Positions 1-9,330 are shown, numbered from the stretch's first letter. The stretch: 64,000 bases of DNA from Phenylobacterium sp. (GCF_019636135.1 NZ_JAHBYD010000003.1:1-64000), one strand, 5' to 3'. Numbers and translations: made by a program. Notes: generated by a model not told the origin, from the letters alone.

Positions 1-285
1 GTGCTGGTCTGCGTGACCGACCTGGAGGCCCCTTCGCGCCTGTCCGAGCGGCGCCTGCGCGAGATCTTCGACCTCAGCCCCGCCGAGGCCCGCGTGGCCG
101 CCGCGCTCTCCCAGGGCGACACGCCCCGCGAGGCCGCCGGGCGGCTGGGGGTCAGCTTCTACACCGTGCGCGGCCACCTGGCGCGCATCTTCGAGAAGAC
201 CGGCGTCGGCCGCCAGGCCGAGCTGGCCCGCCTCCTGGCCGCCGCCGGCGACCCGTGGCTCGGCGCCGCCGGGGCGGACGAGTAG
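1..285 (+). CDS. LuxR-type HTH regulator, C-terminal part
   Basis: The frame is open from the first base, so the gene probably starts upstream of the window and only the last ~94 residues are seen. Residues ~23-80 form a LuxR-type helix-turn-helix: LSPAEARVAAAL, then REAAGRLGVSFYTVRGHLARIFEKTGVGRQAEL, with the usual T-V-R-x-H-L recognition helix. This is a DNA-binding output domain of a response regulator or autonomous regulator. The sensory half is not visible, so the signal is unknown. It ends 10 bp from the convergent ABC permease gene. Confidence 0.8.
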   Translation: MLVCVTDLEAPSRLSERRLREIFDLSPAEARVAAALSQGDTPREAAGRLGVSFYTVRGHLARIFEKTGVGRQAELARLLAAAGDPWLGAAGADE

Positions 286-295
286 GGGCCCGCTC

Positions 296-1429
296 CTAGT
301 CCAGCGTCCGCCGGTAGCGGGCCATGGCCAACGCGGTGACGACGCAGACGAAGGCCGTGAGCGCCGCGAGCTCGCGCCACTGGTCGCTTAAGGCCTGGCT
401 CTTCAGCAGCGAGCCGCGGACCACGCGCAGGAAGTGGGTCACCGGGATCGCCTCGCCGATCCACTGCGCCCACGCGGGCATGCCGCGGAACGGGAACATG
501 AAGCCCGACAGCAGGATCGAGGGCAGGATGTAGAAGAAGCTCATCTGCATCGCCTGCAACTGCGAGCGCGCCACCGTCGAGATCAGGAAGCCCAGCGCCA
601 GCGAGCCGGTGATGAAGAGCGCGACGCCGAGCGTGAGCCCGATCCAGCCGCCGCCCATCGGCACGTGGAACAGGACCGCCGCCATCGCCAGGATGATCGC
701 CGTCTGCACCAGCCCCACCATCACGTAGGGCGCGAGCTTGCCGATCATCACCTCCAGCGGCTCCAGCGGCGTCGACAGCAGGGTCTCCATCGTCCCGCGC
801 TCGGTCTCGCGGGTGACGCTGAGCGCCGTCATCATCACCAGCGTCAGGCTGAGGATGATGCCCAGCAGGCCCGGCACGATGTTGTAGGCGGTGATGGCCT
901 CGGGGTTGTAGCGCCGGTGGACGACCACCTCGAACGGCGCGGGCGCCGGGCCGCGGGCCGCGAGCGCGCCGGTCAGGTCGTGGGCCAGCGCCTGGTCGGG
1001 CAGGGCGGCCAGCGCCGCCACCGCGCCGCCCGTCGCGGAGGGATCGGTGGCGTCGGCCTCGACCAGCACCTGCGCCTTGTCGCCCCGCGCCACGCGGCGG
1101 CTGAAATCGCCCGGGATCGTCACGGCGAACTGCGCGTCGCCCGTCCGCAGCAGCCGGTCCAGCTCGGCCGGCGAGCGGGCCTGGGCCACGAAGTCGAAGT
1201 AGAGCGAGTTCTTCAGCGCCGCGGTGATCGAGCGGGCGTACCGGCTGTCCTCCTGCATCAGCACGGCGGTGGGCAGGTGGCGCGGCTCGGTGTTGATCGC
1301 GTAGCCGAAGAGCGTGAGCTGCACGACGGGGATCGCCAGCATCATCGCGTAGGTGATGCGGTCGCGCGTGAGCTGCTTGAACTCCTTGATCAGGACGGCC
1401 AGCACCCGGTTCCAGCTCAGGCCCGTCAT
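296..1429 (-). CDS. ABC-2 type export permease (YbhS/YbhR/YhhJ-like)
   Basis: A 377-residue inner-membrane permease of an ABC exporter. It has an N-terminal membrane segment (AMMLAIPVVQLTLFGYAIN), a large periplasmic region (~45-170), then a cluster of hydrophobic helices (~180-375) with the typical ABC-2 pattern, including VPGLLGIILSLTLVMMTALSVTRE and a conserved ERGTMETLLSTPL stretch. It is last in a minus-strand set TetR-HlyD-ATPase-permease. Related E. coli systems carry two permeases; only one is present here, so it may work as a homodimer. The substrate is probably a hydrophobic compound or drug, by analogy only. Confidence 0.88.
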   Translation of the reverse strand: MTGLSWNRVLAVLIKEFKQLTRDRITYAMMLAIPVVQLTLFGYAINTEPRHLPTAVLMQEDSRYARSITAALKNSLYFDFVAQARSPAELDRLLRTGDAQFAVTIPGDFSRRVARGDKAQVLVEADATDPSATGGAVAALAALPDQALAHDLTGALAARGPAPAPFEVVVHRRYNPEAITAYNIVPGLLGIILSLTLVMMTALSVTRETERGTMETLLSTPLEPLEVMIGKLAPYVMVGLVQTAIILAMAAVLFHVPMGGGWIGLTLGVALFITGSLALGFLISTVARSQLQAMQMSFFYILPSILLSGFMFPFRGMPAWAQWIGEAIPVTHFLRVVRGSLLKSQALSDQWRELAALTAFVCVVTALAMARYRRTLD

Positions 1430-1445
1430 GCGGCCCGCTCCCGAT

Positions 1446-1573
1446 CGTCATGGCCGGGCTTGTCCCGGCCATCCAGACACGCAGAGGGAACGAAGCCTGT
1501 CGCCGCGTGACCGCCACGGTCACACTGGCCCCGCCCGCGCTTCTGGATGGCCGGGACAAGCCCGGCCATGACG
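1446..1573. repeat. Palindromic repeat element (REP-like, inverted pair)
   Basis: Two 32-bp arms, 1446-1477 and 1542-1573, are near-perfect reverse complements, and each arm is itself a hairpin (GGCCGGG, 5-nt loop, CCCGGCC). This GGCCGGG-CTTGT-CCCGGCC unit is widespread between alphaproteobacterial genes. It fills the gap between the ABC ATPase and permease genes, so it may shape mRNA stability or partial termination inside the operon. Confidence 0.75.
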
Positions 1574-1586
1574 TTCATGGGGGACG

Positions 1587-2504
1587 TCATTGGACGTTGT
1601 CCTCGCTGCGGTCCATGAGCTGGATGAACACGTCCTCCAGCGTCGGGTGCGCCTCGGTCCAGGCGTAGCCCTGGCCCCGGAAGGGCTGGATCGCGGCCTC
1701 CAGCGCCGCGCGGTCGGTCCCGCTGACGTGGATCGCCTGGCCGAAGGCGGCGGCGGTCTCGACGCCGGGCTTGCCGGCCAGGTCGTGCGCCAGCTTGTCG
1801 GCGTTCGGCCCCTCGCCGTGGAAGGTGATGAGGCCCGAGGCCGCGATCACCTCCTCGGCCGTCCCGCGGGCGATCAGGCGGCCGTAGCTGATGTAGGCGA
1901 TCTCATGGCACCGCTCGGCCTCGTCCATGTAGTGGGTGGAGACCAGCACCGTCAGGCCCTCGGCGGCGAGCGCGTGGATCTCGTCCCAGAAGGTGCGCCG
2001 GGCCTTGGGGTCGACGCCGGCGGTGGGCTCGTCGAGCAGCAGCAGCCTGGGCTCGTGCAGGGTAGCGGTGGCGAGCGCCAGCCGCTGCTTCCACCCGCCC
2101 GACAGCGTGCCCGCCAGTTGCCCGCGCCGGGAGGTCAGGCCCAGCCGCTCCAGCGCCGCGTCCACGCGCTCTCGCCGCCGGTCGAGGCCGTAGACGCGGG
2201 CCGTGAACGCCAGGTTCTCGGCGATGGTCAGGTCTTCGTAGAGCGAGAACTTCTGCGTCATGTACCCCGTGCGCAGCTTCACCTCGTCGGCCTCGGCGAT
2301 GATGTCGTAGCCCAGCGCCTGGCCCGACCCCGAGTCCGGCGTCAGCAGCCCGCACAGCATCCGGAGCGTCGTGGTCTTCCCCGACCCGTTCGGCCCCAGG
2401 AACCCGCAGATCCGCCCTTCCTCGACCTGGATCGTCACGTCGTTGACCACGTGCTTGTCGCCGAAGCTCTTGTTCAGCCCATGCACGTCGATCGCCAGCG
2501 TCAT
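1587..2504 (-). CDS. ABC transporter ATP-binding protein
   Basis: A 305-residue ATPase for the adjacent permease. Walker A is GPNGSGKTT (~38-46), the Q-loop MTQKFSLYEDLT, the signature LSGGWKQR, Walker B LLLLDEPTAGVDP and the switch STHYMDEAERC. The C-terminal ~85 residues resemble the regulatory tail of YbhF/NodI-type ATPases. It has one nucleotide-binding domain, where YbhF has two. It lies in the TetR-HlyD-ATPase-permease set but is separated from each neighbour by a palindromic element. The product energises export across the inner membrane together with the HlyD-type adaptor. Confidence 0.92.
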   Translation of the reverse strand: MTLAIDVHGLNKSFGDKHVVNDVTIQVEEGRICGFLGPNGSGKTTTLRMLCGLLTPDSGSGQALGYDIIAEADEVKLRTGYMTQKFSLYEDLTIAENLAFTARVYGLDRRRERVDAALERLGLTSRRGQLAGTLSGGWKQRLALATATLHEPRLLLLDEPTAGVDPKARRTFWDEIHALAAEGLTVLVSTHYMDEAERCHEIAYISYGRLIARGTAEEVIAASGLITFHGEGPNADKLAHDLAGKPGVETAAAFGQAIHVSGTDRAALEAAIQPFRGQGYAWTEAHPTLEDVFIQLMDRSEDNVQ

Positions 2505-2510
2505 CCTCCT

Positions 2511-2686
2511 CTCCCCCCGTGAAGCGCAGCGGAACGGAGAGGGAGAGGGCAGGGAGAGGGCGGCGCAGGCGGGCCTGCATCTCCGGCGGTTCCTCGACGG
2601 CCCTCGGGCAACCCGCAGCGCAGGGCTGAAGCGCCGAGCCGCCCTCTCCCTGCCCTCTCCCTCTCCGCTTCGCGGGGGGAGAGGAG
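2511..2686. repeat. GC-rich inverted repeat (CTCTCCC family)
   Basis: Left arm ~2511-2564 and right arm ~2638-2686 are imperfect reverse complements made of CTCTCCC/GGGAGAG blocks around a GCTTCGCGGG core. A second member lies at 9231-9330. It occupies the whole 196-bp gap between the HlyD and ATPase genes. Confidence 0.65.
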
Positions 2687-2700
2687 AGGTGCGCGCCGGG

Positions 2701-3669
2701 TCACGACAACGGCTCCACGTCCACCGGCTGGCCGGGGTTGAGCCTCACCGACGGGCGGGCTTCCACCAGGTAGACGAGCCGGTCGCGGGCCTCGCGGCTG
2801 TAGATCACCGGCGGGGTGAATTCCGGGCGCGGGCTGACGAACTCGATCGTCGCCGACAGGCCCTTGGCGCAGCCGTCGCAGGCGAAGCGCACCACGCCGC
2901 CGACGCGGTAGGCCGACAGCGACCGCTCGGGCACGAAGAACCGCACCTTGATCCGCTCGTCCGGGAGCAGCGACAGGATCGGCTGGTTGGCGGGCGCCCA
3001 TTCGCCGGCGTGGAAGAAGATGTCCTCGACGCGGGCCTTCTTCGGCGCGCCGGGCGCGACCTCGCCCAGCCGGGCGCCGGCGCCGGCGACGGCGGCCCGG
3101 GCCTGCTCGACGCGGGCGTCGGCGGCGCGGATCTGGTCCTCGCGGGCGCCCAGGGCGGCGGCGTCGCGCTGTTTCCTGGCCGCGCGCACCTGCGCGTCGG
3201 CAGCGTCGGCGGCCGCCTTGGCGTCGTCCAGCCGGGCCGGGGCGTACCAGCCCTGGCGCACCAGCGGCGTGATGCGGCGCAGGTCCGCCTGCGCGTCGCG
3301 GGCGCGCGCCTCGGCGGCGGCGATGTTGGCCTCGAGCACGGCAAGCTCGGCGGGCCGCTGGCCCTTGCGCGCATCGACGGCCTGGGCGCGGGCGGCCTCG
3401 GCCTCGGCGGCCGCCTGGTCGTAGGCGCTCTTCACCTGGGCCGGATCGACCACGAACAGCGGCTGGCCGGCCGCCACCTCCTGCCCGCGCCGCACATGGA
3501 CCACGCGCACCGTCCCGGCCACCGGCGCGGCCAGGTACAGCGGCTCGCCCTCGACGTAGCCCGAGAGCGTCTTCGTCTGCCCGAAGCGGGGGAGGCCGAT
3601 CAGGAACCCGACGATCACGAGCCCGGTCAGGACCAGCCCGGCCACGAGGATGCGCTGGCGGTGGTTCAT
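2701..3669 (-). CDS. HlyD-family periplasmic adaptor protein
   Basis: A 322-residue membrane-fusion protein linking the inner-membrane ABC exporter to the outer membrane. It has one N-terminal membrane anchor (residues ~5-25, ILVAGLVLTGLVIVGFLIGL), a first half-lipoyl motif (VAAPVAGTVRVVHVRRGQEVAAGQPLF split around the hairpin), an Ala/Arg-rich coiled-coil hairpin (~75-200), and a beta-barrel (DERIKVRFFVPE). The ATG at 3669 was chosen because it overlaps the TetR stop by 4 bp, implying translational coupling; the frame is open further upstream but only antisense to TetR. The family is YbhG/EmrA-like. Confidence 0.88.
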   Translation of the reverse strand: MNHRQRILVAGLVLTGLVIVGFLIGLPRFGQTKTLSGYVEGEPLYLAAPVAGTVRVVHVRRGQEVAAGQPLFVVDPAQVKSAYDQAAAEAEAARAQAVDARKGQRPAELAVLEANIAAAEARARDAQADLRRITPLVRQGWYAPARLDDAKAAADAADAQVRAARKQRDAAALGAREDQIRAADARVEQARAAVAGAGARLGEVAPGAPKKARVEDIFFHAGEWAPANQPILSLLPDERIKVRFFVPERSLSAYRVGGVVRFACDGCAKGLSATIEFVSPRPEFTPPVIYSREARDRLVYLVEARPSVRLNPGQPVDVEPLS

Positions 3670-4304
3670 GCGCGGGCGCCTTGCGTGAGCATGCCGTTCA
3701 GCAGCGTCTCGACGTGCTGGGTCATGACGGCGGGGATGTCGAAGGGCCGGGCGCCCACCGGCACGAAGGTCTCGCGCCAGAGGACGGTCATCAGCAGCGG
3801 CGCGACGAGCTGGATCGCATAGGTGCGCGCGTCGCCCGGCTTCACCTCGCCCCGCGCCTGGGCGGCCTCGATGGCGAGGGTCATGGCGCCCAGCGCCTGG
3901 GCCACCAGCTCGTCGTGCCAGACGCGTGCGATCTCGGGGAAGTTGCCCGCCTCGGCGATCACCATCTTGGCCACGCCGCCGATCGGCGTGCCCGCCACCA
4001 CGCCCGCCACCATCTGCGCCACGCCGCGGATCAGGTCCGGGATCGGGCCGGGATGGGCCGCCGCCATCGCCTTCACCGCCGCGATGTTCGGGCTGACCGC
4101 CTGGGTCACGACGGCGCGGAAGATGTCCTCCTTCGTCTCGAAGTAGAGGTAGACCGCGCCCTTCGAGACGCCCGCGCGCCGCGCGATGTCGTCCAGCTTC
4201 GCCGCGGCGAAGCCCTTCTCGGCGAACACCTGCAGCGCCGCCTCGACGATCTCGCCCGGGCGGTCGGCCTTGCGGCGGCGGAATTTCGGTTCGCCGGCGT
4301 CCAT
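3666..4304 (-). CDS. TetR/AcrR-family repressor of the efflux operon
   Basis: A 212-residue regulator. The N-terminal HTH (~12-60) reads VFAEKGFAAAKLDDIARRAGVSKGAVYLYFETKEDIF, typical of TetR. The C-terminal ~150 residues form a helical ligand domain whose inducer cannot be read from sequence. It is the first gene of the minus-strand efflux set and overlaps hlyD by 4 bp. A 14-bp palindrome lies 19 bp upstream of its start, so autoregulation and control of the whole export operon are likely. Confidence 0.9.
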   Translation of the reverse strand: MDAGEPKFRRRKADRPGEIVEAALQVFAEKGFAAAKLDDIARRAGVSKGAVYLYFETKEDIFRAVVTQAVSPNIAAVKAMAAAHPGPIPDLIRGVAQMVAGVVAGTPIGGVAKMVIAEAGNFPEIARVWHDELVAQALGAMTLAIEAAQARGEVKPGDARTYAIQLVAPLLMTVLWRETFVPVGARPFDIPAVMTQHVETLLNGMLTQGARA

Positions 4305-4322
4305 CGTCCAAACGTCTAAATA

Positions 4323-4336
4323 ACTGACCAGTCAGT
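4323..4336. promoter_or_regulatory. Probable TetR operator
   Basis: ACTGACCAGTCAGT is an inverted repeat (ACTGAC, 2-bp centre, GTCAGT) directly upstream of the TetR gene. ACTGAC-n2-GTCAGT half-sites are common for TetR/AcrR repressors. Ownership by the adjacent regulator is inference. Confidence 0.7.
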
Positions 4337-4541
4337 AATTAACGTAGACCCGGGGCGCGCGCAACTGTCCCAGGCGCGATCGGTCGCATGGTGAATCTGA
4401 CGTCGGCGCCTATTTTCCGCCCCGGTCCGCCGTCAGGACCCACATCGTTCGCCGCGTCCCCCATTCTCGCGGCGCCCCAGTCAATCCGCCTCGAAGCCGG
4501 CGTCCCGTCCGGCGAAGGCGCATCTTTGAGTAAGGGTCCTG

Positions 4542-5252
4542 ATGCGGTTGTCAGGCGTTCGTGCGCGTCTCCGGGACCTGGTGGAAGACCGGCCCGTCCT
4601 CCTCCTCTCCATCGCCGGGATGGTCGCCGCGGGCGCCGCGGCGGCGAGCCCGCTCAGCCAGCCGGAGATCCGCGCGGGCGTCGAGAAGGCGGTCGCGGTC
4701 ATCGCGCCGCAGAAGGCCGCCGAGGCCGCCGCGCCGCTGGAACTGGTCTGGCAGGGCAAGGACGTGGACGGCGACGGCCGCGACGACTTCTGCAACCCCA
4801 CCGGCCGGGAGGCCCGCGGCCACGACGCCTACGGCGAGGGCGAGTTCGGCGCGCGGCGCGACGGCGGCTCGCGCCGCCACGAGGGCGTCGACTTCATGGC
4901 CAGGGCCGGCCAGACGGTGGCCGCGCCCATCTCGGGCTATGTCAGCAAGATCGGCTACGCCTATCCGGGCGACGAGACGCTGAAGTTCGTCGAGATCACC
5001 AATCCGGCGCTGCGCTACGCCGCCCGCGTCTTCTACGTGAACCCGAAGGTCCAGATCGGCGACGCGGTCGCCGTCGGCCGCCCGATCGGCACGGCCCACA
5101 GCCTGCAGCGGAAGTACCCGGGCGGCATGACCGACCACGTCCACCTGGAGATCATCGACCGGGCCGGCGACCGCATCGACGCCGCCAAGGTGATCGTGGC
5201 GGCCTACCAGCGCCCCGACGCCGCGCCGGCCAGGCTGGCCGCGGCGGACTAG
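4542..5252 (+). CDS. M23-family metallopeptidase (LytM-like)
   Basis: A 236-residue envelope protein. An N-terminal hydrophobic segment (VLLLSIAGMVAAGAAAASPL, ~19-38) serves as a signal or anchor. The C-terminal domain has M23 metal-ligand motifs: RRHEGVDF (HxxxD, ~107-114) and DHVHLEI (HxH, ~195-201), with the AGQTVAAPISGYVSKIG lipoyl-like strand between them. These enzymes cleave peptidoglycan cross-links. Near the start of the mature part, DVDGDGRDDFCNPTG resembles a calcium-binding or EF-hand-like loop. It is a single gene between the TetR promoter and rpmB. Confidence 0.87.
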   Translation: MRLSGVRARLRDLVEDRPVLLLSIAGMVAAGAAAASPLSQPEIRAGVEKAVAVIAPQKAAEAAAPLELVWQGKDVDGDGRDDFCNPTGREARGHDAYGEGEFGARRDGGSRRHEGVDFMARAGQTVAAPISGYVSKIGYAYPGDETLKFVEITNPALRYAARVFYVNPKVQIGDAVAVGRPIGTAHSLQRKYPGGMTDHVHLEIIDRAGDRIDAAKVIVAAYQRPDAAPARLAAAD

Positions 5253-5550
5253 GGCCGGTCCGCCTCGGGGCAAGGCTGGATGAACCTGTCGCGAGAGTCG
5301 GAACGGGGGCGAAACGAATCGCGACCGAATCACTGACTCGCAGCGATTCAGCTTCTGTTCCCTACGAGATATTGTAGTTGAGTCGCTTCGGCCCACAACG
5401 AACCGTCGCCGTCCCGCCTGATGGAGCGATGTCGCAGGGCGTTGCGGGCCGGCTCGCCTTGACGCGGGCGGGCCCTTCCTCTAAATCGCCCGCTCTTCGC
5501 GCGGATGGGAACGTCCGCCGCATTTCTATTTCTGGCTAAGGTTCTTCGTC
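5253..5550 (+). promoter_or_regulatory. Upstream region and sigma70-like promoter of rpmB
   Basis: A 298-bp non-coding stretch. A -35-like TTGACG at 5459-5464 and a -10-like TAAATC at 5482-5487 are separated by 17 bp, about 65 bp before the rpmB ATG. Further upstream, GAATCGC and GCGATTC form an inverted repeat near 5317-5350, possibly the M23 gene terminator, without a clear T-run. Confidence 0.5.
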
Positions 5551-5847
5551 ATGTCGCGTCGCTGCGAGCTCACGGGTGTCGGCCCGATGGTCGGCCACAA
5601 CGTCAGCCACTCGAACATCAAGACCAAGCGTCGGTTCATGCCGAACCTGGTCGCGATCAAGGTCCAGTCCGACGCCCTCGGCCAGACCTTCAGCCTGCGC
5701 ATGACCAATGCGGCGCTGCGCACCCTGGACTTCAAGGGCGGCCTCGACGCCGTGCTCCTGAAGGCCAGGGACGAGGTGCTCTCGGCCCGCGCGCTGAAGA
5801 TCAAGCGCCAGTTGAAGGCCAAGCTCGCCGAGCAGGCCGCGGCCTGA
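5551..5847 (+). CDS. rpmB: 50S ribosomal protein L28
   Basis: A 98-residue basic protein with the L28 signature: MSRRCELTGVGPMVGHNVSH, then SNIKTKRRFMPNL and a C-terminal helix ending KRQLKAKLAEQAAA. It is a structural component of the large ribosomal subunit. The C-terminal extension beyond ~78 residues is usual in alphaproteobacteria. It is monocistronic, with a promoter upstream and an intrinsic terminator 29 bp after the stop codon. Confidence 0.97.
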   Translation: MSRRCELTGVGPMVGHNVSHSNIKTKRRFMPNLVAIKVQSDALGQTFSLRMTNAALRTLDFKGGLDAVLLKARDEVLSARALKIKRQLKAKLAEQAAA

Positions 5848-5875
5848 GCGCCCGACACGATCGTCGTTCCGAAGG

Positions 5876-5898
5876 GGCCGCCGCAAGGCGGCCTTTTC
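5876..5898 (+). terminator. Intrinsic terminator of rpmB
   Basis: GGCCGCC (5876-5882), loop GCAA, GGCGGCC (5887-5893), then TTTT. A perfect 7-bp GC stem followed by a T-run just after rpmB. Confidence 0.85.
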
Positions 5899-5979
5899 AT
5901 TTGCGACTCCCCCTCTCCCGTCTACGACGGGAAAGGCAGTCGTGCCCATCTACCTCAGGACATCTTCGAGCGCCGGCCT

Positions 5980-6975
5980 TCACCGCTTGCCTTGCGGCCG
6001 CCAGTCGAACGCCAGGAGCAGCGTGCGCTGGCCGGTCGGCTTGCCGTCGTAGAAGCCGAAGTTGTCGTCGGCGATCAGGTAGAAGCGGATGGCGCCGTCG
6101 GGCCGGGGCACGGCCGCCAGGCCCTCCAGGTTGTCCACCGTCAGCGGCCGGGTGATCTCCATCTCGTCGACGAGGCGGCCCGCGCGATCCAGCACCTTCA
6201 GCTTGATGACGTTGCCGCGCAGGGGCGAGAACGAGCGCAGCAGGTAGGCGAGGCCGCCGCCCGGCACGTTGTCCATCGCCACCAGTTCCGAGCCGTCCAG
6301 CGGCAGGTCGCGGTCGCGTACGCAGGCGGCCGAGAGGCGGCAGAGGTAGGTGTGGCCGCTGTCCTCCAGGCCGACGCGGTAGGCGTCGGGGGCGACGTCG
6401 GGCGCGTCGACCAGCGCCTCCATGCCCTTGTTGTCGGTGTAGCGGATGTCGGGCTTGGGCGCCCCGCGCGGCGGGCCGCCGCCCGCGGGGAACACCAGCA
6501 CGCGGTCATGCTGCTCGAAGCTGACCAGCAGGTCGCCGGTCGCCAGCCGCGCCACGCCCTCGGCGTCGTACTCGCGCGGGCCGCCGGCGAAGAGGTCCAC
6601 GCCCTTCGGGTCCTTCAGCGAGACCAGCGTCGCGGCGGCGAGGCCCGTCAGCCGCCCGGCGCCGTCCAGCACGACCTGCGCCTCCAGCATGTCGGACTGG
6701 TCGCCCATCGCCAGCAGGCGGCCGTCCGGCGTGACCTTCAGGTCGGACATGCCGTGCAGGCGGCTGGTCTGGCGCGAGGTGATCGAGACGCCGCCTGCGT
6801 AGAGGAAGTTGCCGATGCGCTCGCGCGACGGGTTGGTGGGATCCAGCGGCACGGCCTCGGCGTCGACCTGGATCGCCGCGCCCACCGGGACGGGCGACAC
6901 GGGCAGGGGCGCGACCGGCGCGACGCAGCCGGCGAGCAGCAGCAGGGCGGCCAGGAGCCCCGCCGCGGCCCTCAC
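5980..6975 (-). CDS. Phytase-like (esterase-like) lipoprotein
   Basis: A 331-residue predicted lipoprotein. GTG start with a signal peptide ending in a lipobox, LLLLAGC (Cys at residue ~17). The body is a beta-propeller-type phytase-like domain (pfam13449 type) with [36 protein letters not shown] and NLEGLAAVP repeats. Enzyme activity is not established for this family. The GTG overlaps the cobT stop (GTGA), so it is translationally coupled to cobT; this pairing recurs in alphaproteobacteria, but no role in cobalamin synthesis can be read from it. Confidence 0.8.
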   Translation of the reverse strand: MRAAAGLLAALLLLAGCVAPVAPLPVSPVPVGAAIQVDAEAVPLDPTNPSRERIGNFLYAGGVSITSRQTSRLHGMSDLKVTPDGRLLAMGDQSDMLEAQVVLDGAGRLTGLAAATLVSLKDPKGVDLFAGGPREYDAEGVARLATGDLLVSFEQHDRVLVFPAGGGPPRGAPKPDIRYTDNKGMEALVDAPDVAPDAYRVGLEDSGHTYLCRLSAACVRDRDLPLDGSELVAMDNVPGGGLAYLLRSFSPLRGNVIKLKVLDRAGRLVDEMEITRPLTVDNLEGLAAVPRPDGAIRFYLIADDNFGFYDGKPTGQRTLLLAFDWRPQGKR

Positions 6976-8924
6976 GCGGTGGCCCTCCGCACTTCCTTGA
7001 AGGTCGAGCGCCGCATCGAGGGGCTGCCCTGCGGCCCCTGGGTGTTCGGCGGGGGCGCGAGCAGGCTGGCGGTCTTGCGCGTCACCTTGCGGACCTCCTC
7101 GTCGAAGAGGTCGGCCAGTTGCTCGACCATCGCGCCCGCCAGTTGCTCGACGTCCACGATGGTCACGGCGTTGCGGTAGTAGCGGGTCACGTCGTGGCCG
7201 ATGCCGATGGCGATGAGCTGCACCGGGCTCTTGGCCTCGATCTCGCCGATCACCTCGCGCAGGTGGCGCTCCAGGTAGTGGCCGGAGTTCACGCTCAGCG
7301 TCGAGTCGTCCACCGGCGCGCCGTCGGAGATGACCAGCAGGATGCGCCGCGCCTCGGGCCGCCCGATCAGGCGGTGGTGCGCCCACATCAGCGCCTCGCC
7401 GTCGATGTTCTCCTTCAGCAGCCCCTCGCGCATCATCAGGCCGAGGTTGCGCCGCGCGCGCCGCCAGGGCGCGTCGGCCGCCTTGTAGATGATGTGGCGC
7501 AGGTCGTTCAGGCGGCCGGGCTGGGCGGGCTTGCCGGCCTTCAGCCAGTCCTCCCGCGACGACCCGCCCTTCCAGGCGCGGGTCGTGAAGCCCAGGATCT
7601 CGGTCTTGACGCTGCACCGCTCCAGCGTGCGCGCCAGGATGTCGGCGCAGACCGCCGCCACCATGATCGGCCGCCCGCGCATCGAGCCCGAGTTGTCGAT
7701 CAGGATGGTCACCACCGTGTCGCGGAACTCGGTGTCCTCCTCCTCCTTGAAGGCGAGGGAGGCGGTCGGATCGGTGATCACGCGGGTCAGCCGCGAGGTG
7801 TCCAGCAGCCCCTCCTCCAGGTCGAACGACCAGGCGCGGTTCTGCTGCGCCAGCAGCTTGCGTTGCAGCCGGTTCGCCAGCCGGCTCACCACGTTCGACA
7901 CCGACGCGAGCTGCTGGTCGAGGTAGGCGCGCAGGCGCGTCAGTTCCTCGGGATCGCAGAGCTCCTCAGCCGCCACCACCTCGTCGTGCGCGGTGGTGAA
8001 GACCTTGTAGGTCACCGGCCGGTTGTCGCCCGACGGGTCGGGGCGCGCGGGCGTGTCGCCGTCGCCCATCTCGGGCGGCTCGTCGGCGTCCTCGGCGTTC
8101 GGGTCTTCTTCCGACTGCTGCATCTGGCTGTCGGAGTCGTCGGCCTCGCGCGTCTGGCTCTCGTCCTCGTCCATCGCCGACTGCTGCGGCGACTGGCTCT
8201 CGCCGTCGCCGTCCTCGTCGCTTTCGGAGGCCTCGGATTCGCCCTCGTCGTCGCCCTCGGCGTCGTCCGGCTGCTCGGGCGCGTCGGAGAGGTCGTCGCC
8301 CATCGAGAGGTCGCGGATGATGGTGCGCGCGATCCGCGCGAACGCCTTCTGGTCCTGCAGCGAGCCTTCCAGCCTGTCGAGGTCGGCGCCGGCCTTGGCC
8401 TCGACCTCGTCGCGGAACATGTCGACCAGGGCGCGCGCCATCGGCGGCGGCGGCTCGCCGGTCAGGCGCTCGCGCACCATCAGGCTGACGACGTCGGCCA
8501 GCGGCGGATTGGCCATGGCCTCGGTCTCGTTGAACACGCGCCGCTGCCAGGCGTGGTTCATCACCGCCTTCAGGTTCTCTTTCACGCCGCCCATGGCCGT
8601 CGCGCCGATCGCCTCGATGCGGGCCTGCTCCAGGGCGTCGTAGATCGGCTGGCCGCCGCCCGACGCCGGCCGCGTCTTCGCGTGCGCCGCCGGGTCGTGG
8701 TGGGCGATGCGCAGGGCCATCTGGTCGGCGAGCCCGCGGATGCGCGCCGCGTCGTCCGGCGTCAGGTCGCGCGGCGGGTGGGGCAGGACGGCCCGGTTGC
8801 CCGAGAGCTGCGGGCCCTCGCCCGAGTAGACGATCTCCAGGTCCGGCGTCTCGGCGAGCGAACGCGCGGCGTGCGCCAGCGCACGCTTGAAGGGCTCGAG
8901 GGGGCTTTCCGGGTTCTTGGCCAT
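6972..8924 (-). CDS. cobT: Aerobic cobaltochelatase subunit CobT
   Basis: A 650-residue subunit of the ATP-dependent CobNST cobaltochelatase, which inserts Co2+ into hydrogenobyrinic acid a,c-diamide in aerobic cobalamin synthesis. Residues ~1-215 are the N-terminal CobT domain; ~220-305 is a very acidic low-complexity linker (Asp/Glu/Ser runs); the C-terminal VWA domain holds the MIDAS motif [10 protein letters not shown] and DGAPVDDST. Length is normal. CobS, usually directly upstream, is not adjacent: the upstream neighbour is a divergent DUF1328 gene. Confidence 0.93.
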   Translation of the reverse strand: MAKNPESPLEPFKRALAHAARSLAETPDLEIVYSGEGPQLSGNRAVLPHPPRDLTPDDAARIRGLADQMALRIAHHDPAAHAKTRPASGGGQPIYDALEQARIEAIGATAMGGVKENLKAVMNHAWQRRVFNETEAMANPPLADVVSLMVRERLTGEPPPPMARALVDMFRDEVEAKAGADLDRLEGSLQDQKAFARIARTIIRDLSMGDDLSDAPEQPDDAEGDDEGESEASESDEDGDGESQSPQQSAMDEDESQTREADDSDSQMQQSEEDPNAEDADEPPEMGDGDTPARPDPSGDNRPVTYKVFTTAHDEVVAAEELCDPEELTRLRAYLDQQLASVSNVVSRLANRLQRKLLAQQNRAWSFDLEEGLLDTSRLTRVITDPTASLAFKEEEDTEFRDTVVTILIDNSGSMRGRPIMVAAVCADILARTLERCSVKTEILGFTTRAWKGGSSREDWLKAGKPAQPGRLNDLRHIIYKAADAPWRRARRNLGLMMREGLLKENIDGEALMWAHHRLIGRPEARRILLVISDGAPVDDSTLSVNSGHYLERHLREVIGEIEAKSPVQLIAIGIGHDVTRYYRNAVTIVDVEQLAGAMVEQLADLFDEEVRKVTRKTASLLAPPPNTQGPQGSPSMRRSTFKEVRRATA

Positions 8925-9040
8925 CTCCGCCGGTCTTAGATCACCGATGACCGGACGTGAAACAAGGAATCGTGCGGGCGGGAACAGCGGGGCCGTAGCG
9001 GCGTTTCGCAGGCCTTGGATACCTGTTCGAGGAGAGCGTC

Positions 9041-9220
9041 ATGCTGAAGTGGGCTTTGATCTTCGCCGTCGTCGCTATCATCGCCGCGGCCCTGGGCTTC
9101 GGCGGCATCGCCGGCGCGGCGGCCGGCATCGCCAAGTTCCTGTTCTTCCTGGCCGTGATCGGCTTCGTGCTGTTCCTGGCGCTCGGCATCTTCGCCGGCC
9201 GCAAGCTGACCGGCAGGTAG
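9041..9220 (+). CDS. DUF1328 small membrane protein
   Basis: A 59-residue protein with two membrane helices: [18 protein letters not shown], then [21 protein letters not shown], and a basic tail (GRKLTGR). The Gly/Ala-rich [14 protein letters not shown] hinge matches the DUF1328/YtjA family. A GAGGAG ribosome site lies 8 bp before the ATG. Function is unknown; some family members are stress-induced. It is divergent from cobT. Confidence 0.85.
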   Translation: MLKWALIFAVVAIIAAALGFGGIAGAAAGIAKFLFFLAVIGFVLFLALGIFAGRKLTGR

Positions 9221-9230
9221 CCTCCGCAAA

Positions 9231-9330
9231 GCCCTCTCCCCCTTGCGGGGAGAGGGTTGGGAGAGGGGGTGTCGGCTCGGCGCTTCGTCGCGTCACCCCA
9301 CCCCCGGCCCCTCCCCGCAAGGGGAAGGGG
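9231..9330. repeat. GC-rich inverted repeat, second CTCTCCC member
   Basis: CCCTCTCCCCCTTGCGGGGA near 9232 and CCCCTCCCCGCAAGGGGAAG near 9308 form nested hairpins around CTTGCGGGG cores, the same family as 2511-2686. It lies between convergent DUF1328 and DUF3089 genes and may act as a two-way terminator. Confidence 0.65.
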
